Part shown: in pieces, positions 1 through 7,842 of the stretch
Layout: each line of letters starts with the position of its first letter
How positions within the stretch are numbered: position 1 is the stretch's first letter
Source of the DNA: Candidatus Buchananbacteria bacterium
Lineage (GTDB): Bacteria; Patescibacteriota; Patescibacteriia; 2-01-FULL-39-33
Reading direction: 5' to 3'
DNA: 32,102 nucleotides
Assembly: GCA_030650095.1 (NCBI GenBank)
Contig: JAUSEE010000040.1
Location: 1-32,102 of the forward strand
Program-made: the position numbers and the translations under genes
The notes under the pieces: generated by a model
Seen by the model: only the letters and a program-made list of their open reading frames with translations
Database searches by the model: none
What the model was told of the DNA's origin: nothing

Positions 1-61
1 GCCGCTCTCGAAAAGCGGTAAGGGTTTACGCCCTTCGAGAGTTCGAATCTCTCTCCCATCG
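1..61 (+). tRNA. tRNA-Ser(CGA), 3' part (5' end outside window)
   Basis: The window opens inside a tRNA. An anticodon stem CCGCT/AGCGG (2-18) encloses the 7-nt loop CTCGAAA, giving anticodon CGA. It is followed by a long variable arm (stem AAGGG/CCCTT), a T arm GAGAG/CTCTC around TTCGAAT (37-53), the 3' acceptor strand TCCCATC (54-60) and discriminator G61. The long variable arm and G73 both fit serine. The acceptor 5' strand and D arm lie upstream of the window. No CCA is encoded. Confidence 0.93.
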
Positions 62-63
62 AT

Positions 64-621
64 ATGAAGATAGTCTCAATCTCCAACAACGATCCAACTA
101 TTGAAAACCTAACCCAGGAATTGATTGACATCGATCGGCAATGTTTGGGTGATTTAGATATGGCCGACGAAGGTGATCTGGACTATTGGACAGCTAATAG
201 AAAATCCACTTTTGCCGCAGCGCTTTACGACGGCAGTAAGATCGTCGGTTATATTGACCTGATAGCGCTAAGTAATAATGGAGTGAGACAGCTAAAATCA
301 GGCGATTGGCATGACGGGAAAATCGACCAGATTTTCATCGCCGATTTGTCCAGCCACAGTACGGCGTTGTATCTGATAGCCGTGGCGATATTGCCTAAAT
401 ACCGCAGGCAAGGCTGGGCCAAAAAACTCTGGAATTACTCGGCCGAGCAATTCTCTAAAAATGGTTATTCTATCAGAGATATTTATGCTGTAACTTGGAC
501 GCCAAACGGCTTTGGTTTTCTCAAATCCTTTAGGCCGGAGATAATTGGCCGCGACAGCGCCGGCCACCCTATTATTCGCATCAAAACCCTGAACGGAAAG
601 ATGCCCATCGCCAATTTATAA
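64..621 (+). CDS. GNAT family N-acetyltransferase
   Basis: This 185-aa protein matches the Gcn5-related N-acetyltransferase fold, which transfers an acetyl group from acetyl-CoA to an amine. The acetyl-CoA loop is visible as RRQGWA at residues 114-119, after the strand LYLIAVAIL and before an amphipathic helix, which is the usual beta4-loop-alpha3 arrangement. Length is normal for a single-domain enzyme, and the substrate cannot be read from sequence. The ATG lies 2 nt after the tRNA-Ser discriminator base, leaving no room for a Shine-Dalgarno site. Either the message is released by tRNA 3' processing and read almost leaderless, or the true start is the next Met (residue 33). The first 32 residues look like a normal GNAT N-terminus, so I keep the upstream start. 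A terminator-like hairpin follows at 643. Confidence 0.85.
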   Translation: MKIVSISNNDPTIENLTQELIDIDRQCLGDLDMADEGDLDYWTANRKSTFAAALYDGSKIVGYIDLIALSNNGVRQLKSGDWHDGKIDQIFIADLSSHSTALYLIAVAILPKYRRQGWAKKLWNYSAEQFSKNGYSIRDIYAVTWTPNGFGFLKSFRPEIIGRDSAGHPIIRIKTLNGKMPIANL

Positions 622-642
622 TTTAAGCCTGATATAAAATTT

Positions 643-664
643 AGCACCAGCTTGGCGCTTTTTT
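643..664 (+). terminator. Rho-independent terminator after the GNAT gene
   Basis: AGCACC and GGCGCT pair as a 6-bp stem with one A-C mismatch around the loop AGCTT, followed directly by a run of six T. It lies 22 nt past the GNAT stop codon. Confidence 0.6.
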
Positions 665-751
665 GTTTCAAAAATAATAAATTTTAGCATATTGATACAA
701 CAATAAGTTATTTTGCAATTAATAGATCCCTTTACAATTACATAGCTAGGA

Positions 752-780
752 TTGAAAAATATGCCTGTAAATGATAGAAT
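752..780 (+). promoter_or_regulatory. Sigma70-type promoter for the 1078-10247 operon
   Basis: TTGAAA (752-757) and TAGAAT (775-780) are separated by exactly 17 nt, each matching 5 of 6 consensus bases. Transcription would start near 787 and run right through the repeat at 818-1058 into the glycosyltransferase gene at 1078, giving a leader of about 290 nt full of hairpins. No better promoter is visible closer to the gene. Apart from this and the repeat, I see nothing in the gap 665-1077. Confidence 0.5.
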
Positions 781-817
781 TCCATCGAGATTATAGTGAA
801 AAAGAGATTTTTAATTT

Positions 818-1058
818 ATAATGTTGCTGCCCGAATACCCCTGGCTTTTAAGCCAGGGGATGAAGGGCAGTATGAGGAGAAATACGTCGGCGGAGCCGAC
901 ACCTTCCATTTGAAACCGCCCAGACCTGCCCGCCATTGCCGTCCCTATTTTTTCTTAAAAACAAATTAGTTTTACGCAAACCCAATACCTTAATCAATAA
1001 ATTAAGGTAGGCGTAGGCAGGCGGGTACCCCGCTCTTTAGAGCGGGGTCGGGTTCATT
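818..1058 (+). repeat. Hairpin-rich interspersed repeat, left copy (IS200/IS605-like non-autonomous element?)
   Basis: This stretch is nearly identical to the reverse complement of 31963-32102, apart from an extra 101-nt block (925-1025). It holds three potential hairpins: 827-870 (arms ending in CCCCTGGCTT/AAGCCAGGGG), a GTCGGC/GCCGAC stem (about 888-902), and CCCCGCTC/GAGCGGGG (1028-1047). It has no obvious terminal inverted repeats and codes for no transposase. Subterminal hairpins without terminal inverted repeats recall elements mobilised by Y1 (TnpA/RAYT) transposases; that link is inferred. The left arm of the first hairpin has diverged (GAATA where the right copy keeps a perfect palindrome). 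Confidence 0.8.
925..1025 (+). mobile_element. 101-nt block nested in the left repeat copy
   Basis: Comparison with the right copy shows the repeat is continuous there (CCCAGA joined to TACCCCGC), whereas here 101 nt intervene. The block begins CCTGCCCGCC and ends GGCAGGCGGG, an imperfect GC-rich inverted pair. It contains an inner stem ACCTTAAT/ATTAAGGT around 987-1008. There is no coding potential. A small palindromic insertion into the larger repeat is the simplest reading; loss of the block from the right copy is the alternative. Confidence 0.6.
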
Positions 1059-1077
1059 AATAATAAGGATCAAATCC

Positions 1078-2229
1078 ATGAAAATCGCTTTTATTTTTGA
1101 CATGATCTATCCGTTCAGCATAGGCGGCAGCGAGGTTAGGATTTATGAACTAGCCAAAAGATTATCCGTAAAACATGAGATTCATCTTTTTGGAGTCAAG
1201 ATGTGGGATGGACCGGACATTATAAAAATAGACAATATTACCCTGCACGGGGTTTGCCACTACGGGCGAGTTTACGGCTTTTCTGGCAAACGTAAAATAA
1301 TAGAACCTCTAAAATTCTCTTTGGCTGTTTTTCCGGCCCTAATGAAAGAAAGATTCGATCTAGTCGATTGCACTACTTTTGTCTATTTCCATTGCTTTAC
1401 GGTTAAATTGTATTGCTGGCTGACTAAAACACCGCTGATTTTTTCCTGGATGCAGTATTGGGGCGATTATTGGTACAGTTATCTTGGCTGGAAAGGATTT
1501 TTAGGCAAAACGCTAGAAAATATGTCGAAATATTTGACCAAAAATCATGTGGCTATTTCAAAGACTACCAAAAATGATCTGGTTCTAGCCGGAGTCAACG
1601 AAAAAAATATTTTCATAAATTATTGCGGGGTGGATTTTGGTGAATTAAAGAAGGCGCGAGATGCTATGACGGGCAAAGAAAAAAATTGGGATATCATTAC
1701 CGTCGCCCGATTAAATCATCAGAAAAATGTTTCTTTACTCCTGCAAGCTGCAGCTGTTGTCAAAAAAAAATGGCCTGAAATAAAAATAATAATAATCGGC
1801 GACGGACCGGATCGGAAAAATCTGGAAGCGCTGACAAATGATTTAGGATTAAAAGACAATATTTCATTTTCCGGATTTGTAAAAGACTACCAAGCTGTTC
1901 ATAAAGAAATGCTATCGTCTAAAATATTTGTTTTGCCTTCTATCTTGGAGGGGCTGGGGATAGTAGTTTTAGATGCCAATGCTTGCGGCCTGCCGGTAGT
2001 GGTGATCAAACATAAATGGAATGCGGCCCAAGAACTGATCGAGGCAGGCAAAAACGGCTTCATTTCGGAAAATAATGCCGATGATTTGGCTCAAACAATA
2101 TCGCGCATTTTAACCGATGAAGAACTAAGAAAATCTATGGGCAATTTTGCCGAAGTTAAAGCGAGAGATTTTGATTGGGATAAATTAGCCATAGAATTAG
2201 AGAATTATTATTTTAAAATTACCAAGTGA
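1078..2229 (+). CDS. Glycosyltransferase family 4 (GT-B fold)
   Basis: This 383-aa protein is probably a cytoplasmic retaining glycosyltransferase that uses a nucleotide sugar. The N-terminal Rossmann half begins MKIAFIFDM with the GGSE loop at residues 16-19. The C-terminal half has the donor-binding pattern VARLNHQKN, then the strand IIIIGDGPD, then the EX7E region. The second acidic residue of that motif is Asp rather than Glu (E291...D299). An AAGGA Shine-Dalgarno (1065-1069) sits 8 nt before the ATG, better than most genes here. It heads the operon with the kinase-like and nucleotidyltransferase genes, and its stop overlaps the next start by 4 nt. Donor and acceptor are unknown. The left repeat copy ends only 19 nt upstream. 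Confidence 0.88.
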   Translation: MKIAFIFDMIYPFSIGGSEVRIYELAKRLSVKHEIHLFGVKMWDGPDIIKIDNITLHGVCHYGRVYGFSGKRKIIEPLKFSLAVFPALMKERFDLVDCTTFVYFHCFTVKLYCWLTKTPLIFSWMQYWGDYWYSYLGWKGFLGKTLENMSKYLTKNHVAISKTTKNDLVLAGVNEKNIFINYCGVDFGELKKARDAMTGKEKNWDIITVARLNHQKNVSLLLQAAAVVKKKWPEIKIIIIGDGPDRKNLEALTNDLGLKDNISFSGFVKDYQAVHKEMLSSKIFVLPSILEGLGIVVLDANACGLPVVVIKHKWNAAQELIEAGKNGFISENNADDLAQTISRILTDEELRKSMGNFAEVKARDFDWDKLAIELENYYFKITK

Positions 2230-3215
2230 TAACAAAGTTACTAATACACGGCGTAGGTATTTCAATTGAAGCAGAAGAAGAAATATCTTCTTGGCTTAAC
2301 CATGATTATATTCGCTATATAAAACCGGAGTTAGAACCAGACGCTGTAAAATTAAAATTCAAGCTTATTGAGGAGCAACCTAACTACAGCGATTTACCAG
2401 AACTCATCGCCTCCACCTACCATAATGATTATATTGTATACGAAAATAAAAGCAGTCGAATAATAGATTTCTTTGGCCAGGCTTTAGCTATCTATAATCT
2501 AAGTGGCCGATTAAAGTCAGTGGAAATCCAGTCTTCGACCAGGTCTAAATTATACGAAATTTTCTGCCTGGCTTTTGAAACTCTTTTAGGCGATGAATTG
2601 GATAAAATAGGCTGGCATCGAATCCACTGTTTGGCACTGGAAAAAGATGGCGAAGGCACGGTTGTCCTCTTGCCACCCGGTGCCGGCAAAACCACGCTTG
2701 CCATGAAATTTTTGGAAAATACTAGGGTAAAAATATTGGCCGAGGATTTAGCCATTATTAAGAATGGCGAATTAAGAAGCCTGCATTTCCGTTGGGGGAC
2801 AAGGGACTTGGAAACAGATTTGGACGGACGGCTGGCTGAGTCTGGCCACTCTCCAACTAAGAAGCTATTCAATCCCGATCCAGCGGAACTGGCTGTTAGC
2901 GCTCGGCCGAAAAATCTAATCATGGGCAAAAGGATCTCTTCGGCGCGAAGTGAGATAAAAAATATTTCCAAGATTAAAATAATAATCCCTCTTTTCAAAA
3001 GTATGGTTCTGGGACTTGAACTTCAGCAAGCCCTGGCTTTTTTTATTTTAAGAAATTTTAAGGACGGATTTTTTAAGTTTTCTCTCAGTTTTTCACGGTT
3101 GACCGCTATGATTAAATTAATAATGAAATGCCAAACTTATGAATTTTTAATTGGCAATGATATAGAAAAAAATTATGAAACATTATCCAGTTTTGTTCAA
3201 CCAAAGAAATTATAA
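2226..3215 (+). CDS. HPr kinase-like P-loop ATPase
   Basis: This 329-aa protein carries a clear Walker A, PPGAGKTT (residues 150-157), just after a strand (GTVVLLP). A second acidic motif, ILAEDLAII (E173, D174), sits where HPr kinase/phosphorylase has its Asp-rich Walker B-like element. The arrangement resembles HprK-related kinases found in surface-polysaccharide and peptide-modification clusters, not true HprK. No HPr or PTS gene is nearby, and I do not see the canonical HprK signature. The start is GTG at 2226, overlapping the previous stop as GTGA, which implies translational coupling. Residues 1-130 are not recognisable. HprK-like proteins next to nucleotidyltransferases recur in such clusters, so the protein may phosphorylate the same acceptor that the four downstream enzymes act on; that is inference. 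Confidence 0.7.
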   Translation: MITKLLIHGVGISIEAEEEISSWLNHDYIRYIKPELEPDAVKLKFKLIEEQPNYSDLPELIASTYHNDYIVYENKSSRIIDFFGQALAIYNLSGRLKSVEIQSSTRSKLYEIFCLAFETLLGDELDKIGWHRIHCLALEKDGEGTVVLLPPGAGKTTLAMKFLENTRVKILAEDLAIIKNGELRSLHFRWGTRDLETDLDGRLAESGHSPTKKLFNPDPAELAVSARPKNLIMGKRISSARSEIKNISKIKIIIPLFKSMVLGLELQQALAFFILRNFKDGFFKFSLSFSRLTAMIKLIMKCQTYEFLIGNDIEKNYETLSSFVQPKKL

Positions 3216-3249
3216 GCTAATATACCTCATTTTTTAATTAACCCATAAG

Positions 3250-4755
3250 ATGATCCAAAAAATACGCCAAATTATAATTTATCTGGTTAGGAATTTTTTT
3301 CTGGCGACGAGGAATATAAAACTATGCCGTTATTTTGGCATCGGCCTTTACAAAATCGGTTTGCATTATGCAGTTAAGAAATTGGCAAAAATTCCGGAAA
3401 CGGAAGCCATTTATTCCAGCACTGATTTTAATGATGAAGATTTCTTGCCGGGTGAAAGCGACATTGATTTAGTGGTGGTTTTAAAGAAAGAAACAGCGCC
3501 TGACATAATTTTTGACCTAAACCAAATATTAAACAAAGCTAAGAACGGAATAAATTTTTATTTCCCTTTTTTCCAAGATATATTTTTATTTGATGCTCAA
3601 GAATTCTATGACATTTGTCATAGATCAGAAAGAATTGAACATGAAAAAAAGGATTTTGACAATCTAATTCTTATCTGGGGCGAAGATAAAAGGAAAAATT
3701 TGACTCCCGGCCGGCAAGAAGCAGCGCCATCTAAGAGAACAGCCAGAATCGTTTTGATGGTATTCATGCTTCTTGTTATTGAGAACCACTGGGGGCAAAA
3801 AAATCTTAGGCGAGTCAGGAAGTTCTTTGGCCATATTTTGTATCTCGGTTTTCACTTTAAATACCACCGAAAAGCGAAAAGTGTCCAAGACTATCTAGTT
3901 TATATGGCCGAGATAGGCGTTCCCGCTCAATTCATTGATATTTTCCCCAAATTAAAGGAATTTGATTTTGATTATCAGTATGAATTATTACCACTGATGG
4001 TATATTCGGTAATCAAGATTTACGAAAGCATAGATAAGTTTGAAAAAATAAAAAACGATTACACAACGGAGATAAGCGACAACTTTACAAAGAAGCCGAG
4101 CCAAGAATTGCTGGATTTTTTTGAGTCGGTTGATAAAAAAATGATTAAATCTATTTATGCGCTTTCTTCTCCATATTTTAGAAACTGCGTTAATTGGCAG
4201 CAGAATATATACATCATCCTCAATGACGATATCGGTTATGGCGATTTCAAAATATTTTTTGATTCATTTTTTGAAAATTTAACATTACTGGAATTGTTTC
4301 CTATCCGTTCAAATCCTTTGGCCAGGATATTTAGAAAAAAAATGCCCGCATTACCATCCATTTATTTTTTGACCGATAAAACTTTTAAATCGCCACATTT
4401 TTTCAGGGAGAATGAGGCTGGGGAATTAGACTTGTTCGGCTACAAGATATTCGGCGACAACATTGATTTTTCGGCCGCGTCTAACCGTTTTGTGGGAAAA
4501 TTATTTGAAAATGAAAATAATATGGGCTGTTATTCGCGAGCGTCGGAATTTTTGTCTTTTGACGATGAAATCATCGATGCCATAACAAAGGCTGTTAAGT
4601 TTTTCAGAATCGCTGAAGAAAAAAGGCTATTCTTTTATGGCGACATCGACAAAAAATACAAGGAAATTTACGGCGAAGACGGCCCGGATATTAACGACAA
4701 AAAAGATATTTATCGGTTTTTTTATGAACATGCGATTAAGAATAGATTTAAATAA
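3250..4755 (+). CDS. Nucleotidyltransferase-fold protein, paralogue A1
   Basis: First of four tandem paralogues (501 aa). A hydrophobic/basic N-terminal stretch (residues 5-45) precedes a DNA polymerase beta-type nucleotidyltransferase motif, PGESDIDLVVV, with the two metal-binding aspartates at D71 and D73. The usual Gly-Ser of this superfamily appears as Tyr-Ser (Y55-S56), and a clear third catalytic acid is not identified. Residues ~95-150 end in IWGEDKR, followed by a mainly helical segment. Residues ~298-410 look like a second, degenerate copy of the fold: Y303, then 16 residues, then I320-Y321, the same spacing as Y55 to I72-D73, with N319 and Y321 where the aspartates should be. The C-terminus has YGDI (463-466) and YGEDGP, shared by all four proteins. 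Transfer of a nucleotidyl group is a family expectation; the substrate is unknown. Confidence 0.72.
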   Translation: MIQKIRQIIIYLVRNFFLATRNIKLCRYFGIGLYKIGLHYAVKKLAKIPETEAIYSSTDFNDEDFLPGESDIDLVVVLKKETAPDIIFDLNQILNKAKNGINFYFPFFQDIFLFDAQEFYDICHRSERIEHEKKDFDNLILIWGEDKRKNLTPGRQEAAPSKRTARIVLMVFMLLVIENHWGQKNLRRVRKFFGHILYLGFHFKYHRKAKSVQDYLVYMAEIGVPAQFIDIFPKLKEFDFDYQYELLPLMVYSVIKIYESIDKFEKIKNDYTTEISDNFTKKPSQELLDFFESVDKKMIKSIYALSSPYFRNCVNWQQNIYIILNDDIGYGDFKIFFDSFFENLTLLELFPIRSNPLARIFRKKMPALPSIYFLTDKTFKSPHFFRENEAGELDLFGYKIFGDNIDFSAASNRFVGKLFENENNMGCYSRASEFLSFDDEIIDAITKAVKFFRIAEEKRLFFYGDIDKKYKEIYGEDGPDINDKKDIYRFFYEHAIKNRFK

Positions 4756-6324
4756 ATGATAGGCAAAATACGCAAGATTATAATTTATCTGGTTAGGAAT
4801 TTTTTTATTCGTACCAACTCAATCAGAATCTGCCGATACCTTGGCTTGTTTCTTTATAAACTTGGGCAGGTTTTTGCTGTTGCTCGACTTAAAAAAATTC
4901 CTGGAGTGGAGTCTATTTATTCCATGACCGATCTCACAAGCTGGACTTTTTTGCCAGGTGAAAGCGATATCGATTTGGTTTTAGTCGTCAAAAATTTTAA
5001 TTCGCAAGAATTCATAAATTTTGCTGAGCAATTTTCCCATGCCACAAAAACAATTTATTATTTTTTCCCGTTTTTCCAACATATGCCGGTTTACACCGAT
5101 GAGGTGCTCGAGGCGGCCAACGAAAGTTGGTCTTTGGAGGCGACGCAAAAAACCAAAGATTTCCGTAATTGGATCCTGTTGTGGGGTCAGGATAGGATCA
5201 GTAAATCGACTCCGCCGGATCATCAAGAACCTTCCCCAGTAATAGTGAGACTTATTTATGAGCGATTATTTTTGGAAATCTGCCGCTTTAAGTGGGAACC
5301 AAAAAGACAACTTAGGCGGATATATCTCAATTTTTTTGACATTATGAGGCAATCCTTCATTGCGGTTAAGAAACGTGACGCCCGAAGCGATGATGAGTAT
5401 GTTTCTTATATGCGTGAAATCGGTCTGCGGCCGGAGTTTATAGATTTATTTTTAAAATTACCCGATTGCCATTTCCGACGCGATTATGAATTTTTGCCCC
5501 TCGCTCTTTTTTCGGCGCTAAAACTTTTGGAAAACATAAAAGAACCAGTCAAACACGATCTTTCCCATCCAAAAATCGTCGTTGATAAGAAGATAGAAAT
5601 CACCCTCGCCGAAGAAGCTGTGGAATTTGTTAACCAGATTGACAAAGTCGGCATCAGCTCAATTTATTGCGGACAATATATACACTGCCTTTTTGGCTTT
5701 CAAAATTTATATTTTATTTTGGAAAACGATTTGCCGTATGATATCTTTCGAAAAGAATTTGATAATATTTATAATAAATTAAATATCTTAAAGACACTAA
5801 GAGCTAATTCTACATTAGGAACATTAAAAGCCGTCAAGCATAATGGCCAAGATCCAAAAGAGGTATTCCCTTTAATTATGACAAAAAGAATGATGGAATC
5901 CCTCTATCTTATAAACGGCCAATGGGGCTTAGAAGGTTTAGAGATTGGCCTATTCGGCAAAAAAATTTTTGGGAAAGACATTGACTTTTTAAGTTTCTGG
6001 AACGGCAATTACGATGACGGTCTAACAAAAATAGAATATCATTCTTTAGCCACATTTATGATAACCCTTTATCAAATTGCTTTAAATAAAAAAAATAGGG
6101 CCACGGCTTTTGGCCTGATCAAGAAAACCGTAAAATTTTATCAATTATATGAAAAGACTAACACAATTTATTATGGCGATATCGACAGGCGATATCGGGA
6201 AAATTTCGGCCACGACGGGCCGGCCATTGATAATATGGCGGAGTTTATGAAAGCAATCGAGATTTTTTACAGACATGAGAAAAAGAGGATTAGTCACTTG
6301 TTAAGCGAAAAGGAAATAAAATAA
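4756..6324 (+). CDS. Nucleotidyltransferase-fold protein, paralogue B1
   Basis: This 522-aa protein has the same architecture as its left neighbour but is clearly of a second subtype (B), closer to the fourth gene. The first 73 residues align without gaps across all four, with PGESDIDLVLVV carrying D71 and D73. The middle segment (FKWEPKRQLRR, about residues 178-188) and the block DRRYRENFGHDGP near the end are B-type. The presumed second domain reads SIYCGQYIHC, then QNLYFIL, with Asn and Tyr replacing the two aspartates. The ATG abuts the previous TAA with no spacer (TAAATG at 4753-4758) and no good Shine-Dalgarno site, so coupled termination-reinitiation is likely. It might form a heteromer with the adjacent A-type protein; that is inferred only from the repeated A-B order. 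Confidence 0.7.
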   Translation: MIGKIRKIIIYLVRNFFIRTNSIRICRYLGLFLYKLGQVFAVARLKKIPGVESIYSMTDLTSWTFLPGESDIDLVLVVKNFNSQEFINFAEQFSHATKTIYYFFPFFQHMPVYTDEVLEAANESWSLEATQKTKDFRNWILLWGQDRISKSTPPDHQEPSPVIVRLIYERLFLEICRFKWEPKRQLRRIYLNFFDIMRQSFIAVKKRDARSDDEYVSYMREIGLRPEFIDLFLKLPDCHFRRDYEFLPLALFSALKLLENIKEPVKHDLSHPKIVVDKKIEITLAEEAVEFVNQIDKVGISSIYCGQYIHCLFGFQNLYFILENDLPYDIFRKEFDNIYNKLNILKTLRANSTLGTLKAVKHNGQDPKEVFPLIMTKRMMESLYLINGQWGLEGLEIGLFGKKIFGKDIDFLSFWNGNYDDGLTKIEYHSLATFMITLYQIALNKKNRATAFGLIKKTVKFYQLYEKTNTIYYGDIDRRYRENFGHDGPAIDNMAEFMKAIEIFYRHEKKRISHLLSEKEIK

Positions 6325-7842
6325 ATGATAAATAAAATACGTGAAAAAATAATTTATCTGGTTAGGAATTTTTTTCTGATGACAAGGAATATAAAACTAT
6401 GCCGTTATTTTGGCATAGGCATTTATAAAATTGGCCTGCATTATGCGATTTATAAATTAAAAAAAGTTCCGGAAATCGAGGCAATCTATTCGGCCACTGA
6501 TTTTTTTAGTGATGATTTCTTACCTGGTGAAAGTGACATCGATCTTGTGGTGGTTTTAAAAGAACAAACAGAGCCGGATAAAATTTTTGATATGAGAATA
6601 AAACTGGATAAAATAATTGATAAGATTATCTTGTATTTTCCTTTTATTTCCGAACCGGAATTTTTTGGTGCCGAAGAGTTTGACTTTGACAATATGTGCG
6701 GTAAGCCGGGAAAAATAAGGAGATACAAAAAAGATTTTGGCAATCTATTTTTCATTTGTGGAGAAGACAAGAGAAAAAATCTAACACCCCATGAACAAGA
6801 AACCGTTCCCCCAAAAGCAATGTTTAGATTTTTTTTAGCCGCGCTTTTATTTTTTTCCCTTGAGAATATCTCGGGCAAAAAGAATTTAAGACGGGCCAGA
6901 AAGTTTTTTTCCTATGTTTTATATTTGGGATTTTTTTTTAAATATCGCCGGAGAGCCATAGATAACCAAGAATATTTGAGATATCTGAAAGAAATTGGCG
7001 CTCCGACTGAATTTCTCACCCTCTTTCCGGGATTAAAAGAGTTTGATTTTAATTATCGGTACGATCTTTTACCGATGATTATTTTTACGGTTATTAAAAT
7101 TACTGAAAGTCTGAATAATTTTGAGGAGGAAAGCGAAATTTATGAAGAAGAAATTACCGGTGATTTTACAATTAAATTAAGTGACGAACTGGAAGGACTT
7201 CTATATTCTGTTGACAAAAGACATATATGTTCTATCTACCACATGCCTAGTTGCGCGTACTGGGGTGAGTATTCAACTCAAAGCATTTATGTCATTATCC
7301 CGGACGGCATTAGATATGAGGATTTCAAAGCAGTATTTGATTCTTTTTTTGATAAAGTAAAATCGGCGAGATTGCCATGGATTACTCCCCCTATATTTGA
7401 TCCTTATTTAGGAATATTTGATCCGGCACTTCACCGCACGCCGTTTATCTACTTACTTACCGAGAAAGCGTTAAAATCTCCATATTTTTTCAACGGCAAC
7501 GAAGCGTCCGAACTTGATTTATTTGGTAATAAAATATTCGGCAAAAAAATCAATTTTTCCGGGTTAGCTCCGAGATCTGCCAGCAAGACAATTGAGAAGA
7601 ATGGGAGTATCGGTCGTTACATCCAAGCGAGATTTTTACAGACACTGGATAATCGGCACCTAAGAAATTTAATACAAAGAATTAAATTTCTTAGAATTGC
7701 CGAAGAAAAAAATCTCTTTTTCTACGGCGATATTGAAAAAAAATACAAGGAAATTTACGGCGAAGACGGCCCGGATATTAACGACAAAAAAGATATTTAT
7801 CGGTTTTTTTATGAGCACGCTATTAAAGGAAGATTAAAATAA
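6325..7842 (+). CDS. Nucleotidyltransferase-fold protein, paralogue A2
   Basis: Second A-type copy, 505 aa. It keeps LPGESDIDLVVVL (D71, D73), the CGEDKRKNL element near residue 150, and the C-terminal YGDI with YGEDGPDINDKKDI. It is A-like throughout, and a 77-nt stretch near its 3' end (7738-7814) is identical to 4651-4727 in A1 even though much of the rest has diverged. The degenerate second domain reads CSIYHMPSC, then QSIYVII, with Ser and Tyr at the aspartate positions. It starts directly after the previous TAA (TAAATG at 6322-6327); an AAGGA lies about 11 nt upstream, inside the preceding gene. The substrate is unknown, as for its paralogues. Confidence 0.7.
   Translation: MINKIREKIIYLVRNFFLMTRNIKLCRYFGIGIYKIGLHYAIYKLKKVPEIEAIYSATDFFSDDFLPGESDIDLVVVLKEQTEPDKIFDMRIKLDKIIDKIILYFPFISEPEFFGAEEFDFDNMCGKPGKIRRYKKDFGNLFFICGEDKRKNLTPHEQETVPPKAMFRFFLAALLFFSLENISGKKNLRRARKFFSYVLYLGFFFKYRRRAIDNQEYLRYLKEIGAPTEFLTLFPGLKEFDFNYRYDLLPMIIFTVIKITESLNNFEEESEIYEEEITGDFTIKLSDELEGLLYSVDKRHICSIYHMPSCAYWGEYSTQSIYVIIPDGIRYEDFKAVFDSFFDKVKSARLPWITPPIFDPYLGIFDPALHRTPFIYLLTEKALKSPYFFNGNEASELDLFGNKIFGKKINFSGLAPRSASKTIEKNGSIGRYIQARFLQTLDNRHLRNLIQRIKFLRIAEEKNLFFYGDIEKKYKEIYGEDGPDINDKKDIYRFFYEHAIKGRLK

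Noticed and set aside
2492-2998. 168-codon open frame on the minus strand
   Set aside because: It lies wholly inside the HprK-like gene, whose Walker A and operon context are convincing, and its own translation shows no recognisable domain.
3820-3840. HEPN-type Rx4H motif (RKFFGH) in paralogue A1, suggesting a nucleotidyltransferase/HEPN toxin-antitoxin
   Set aside because: The His is Tyr in A2 and the motif is absent in B1 and B2. The proteins are ~500 aa and have no small HEPN partner gene.
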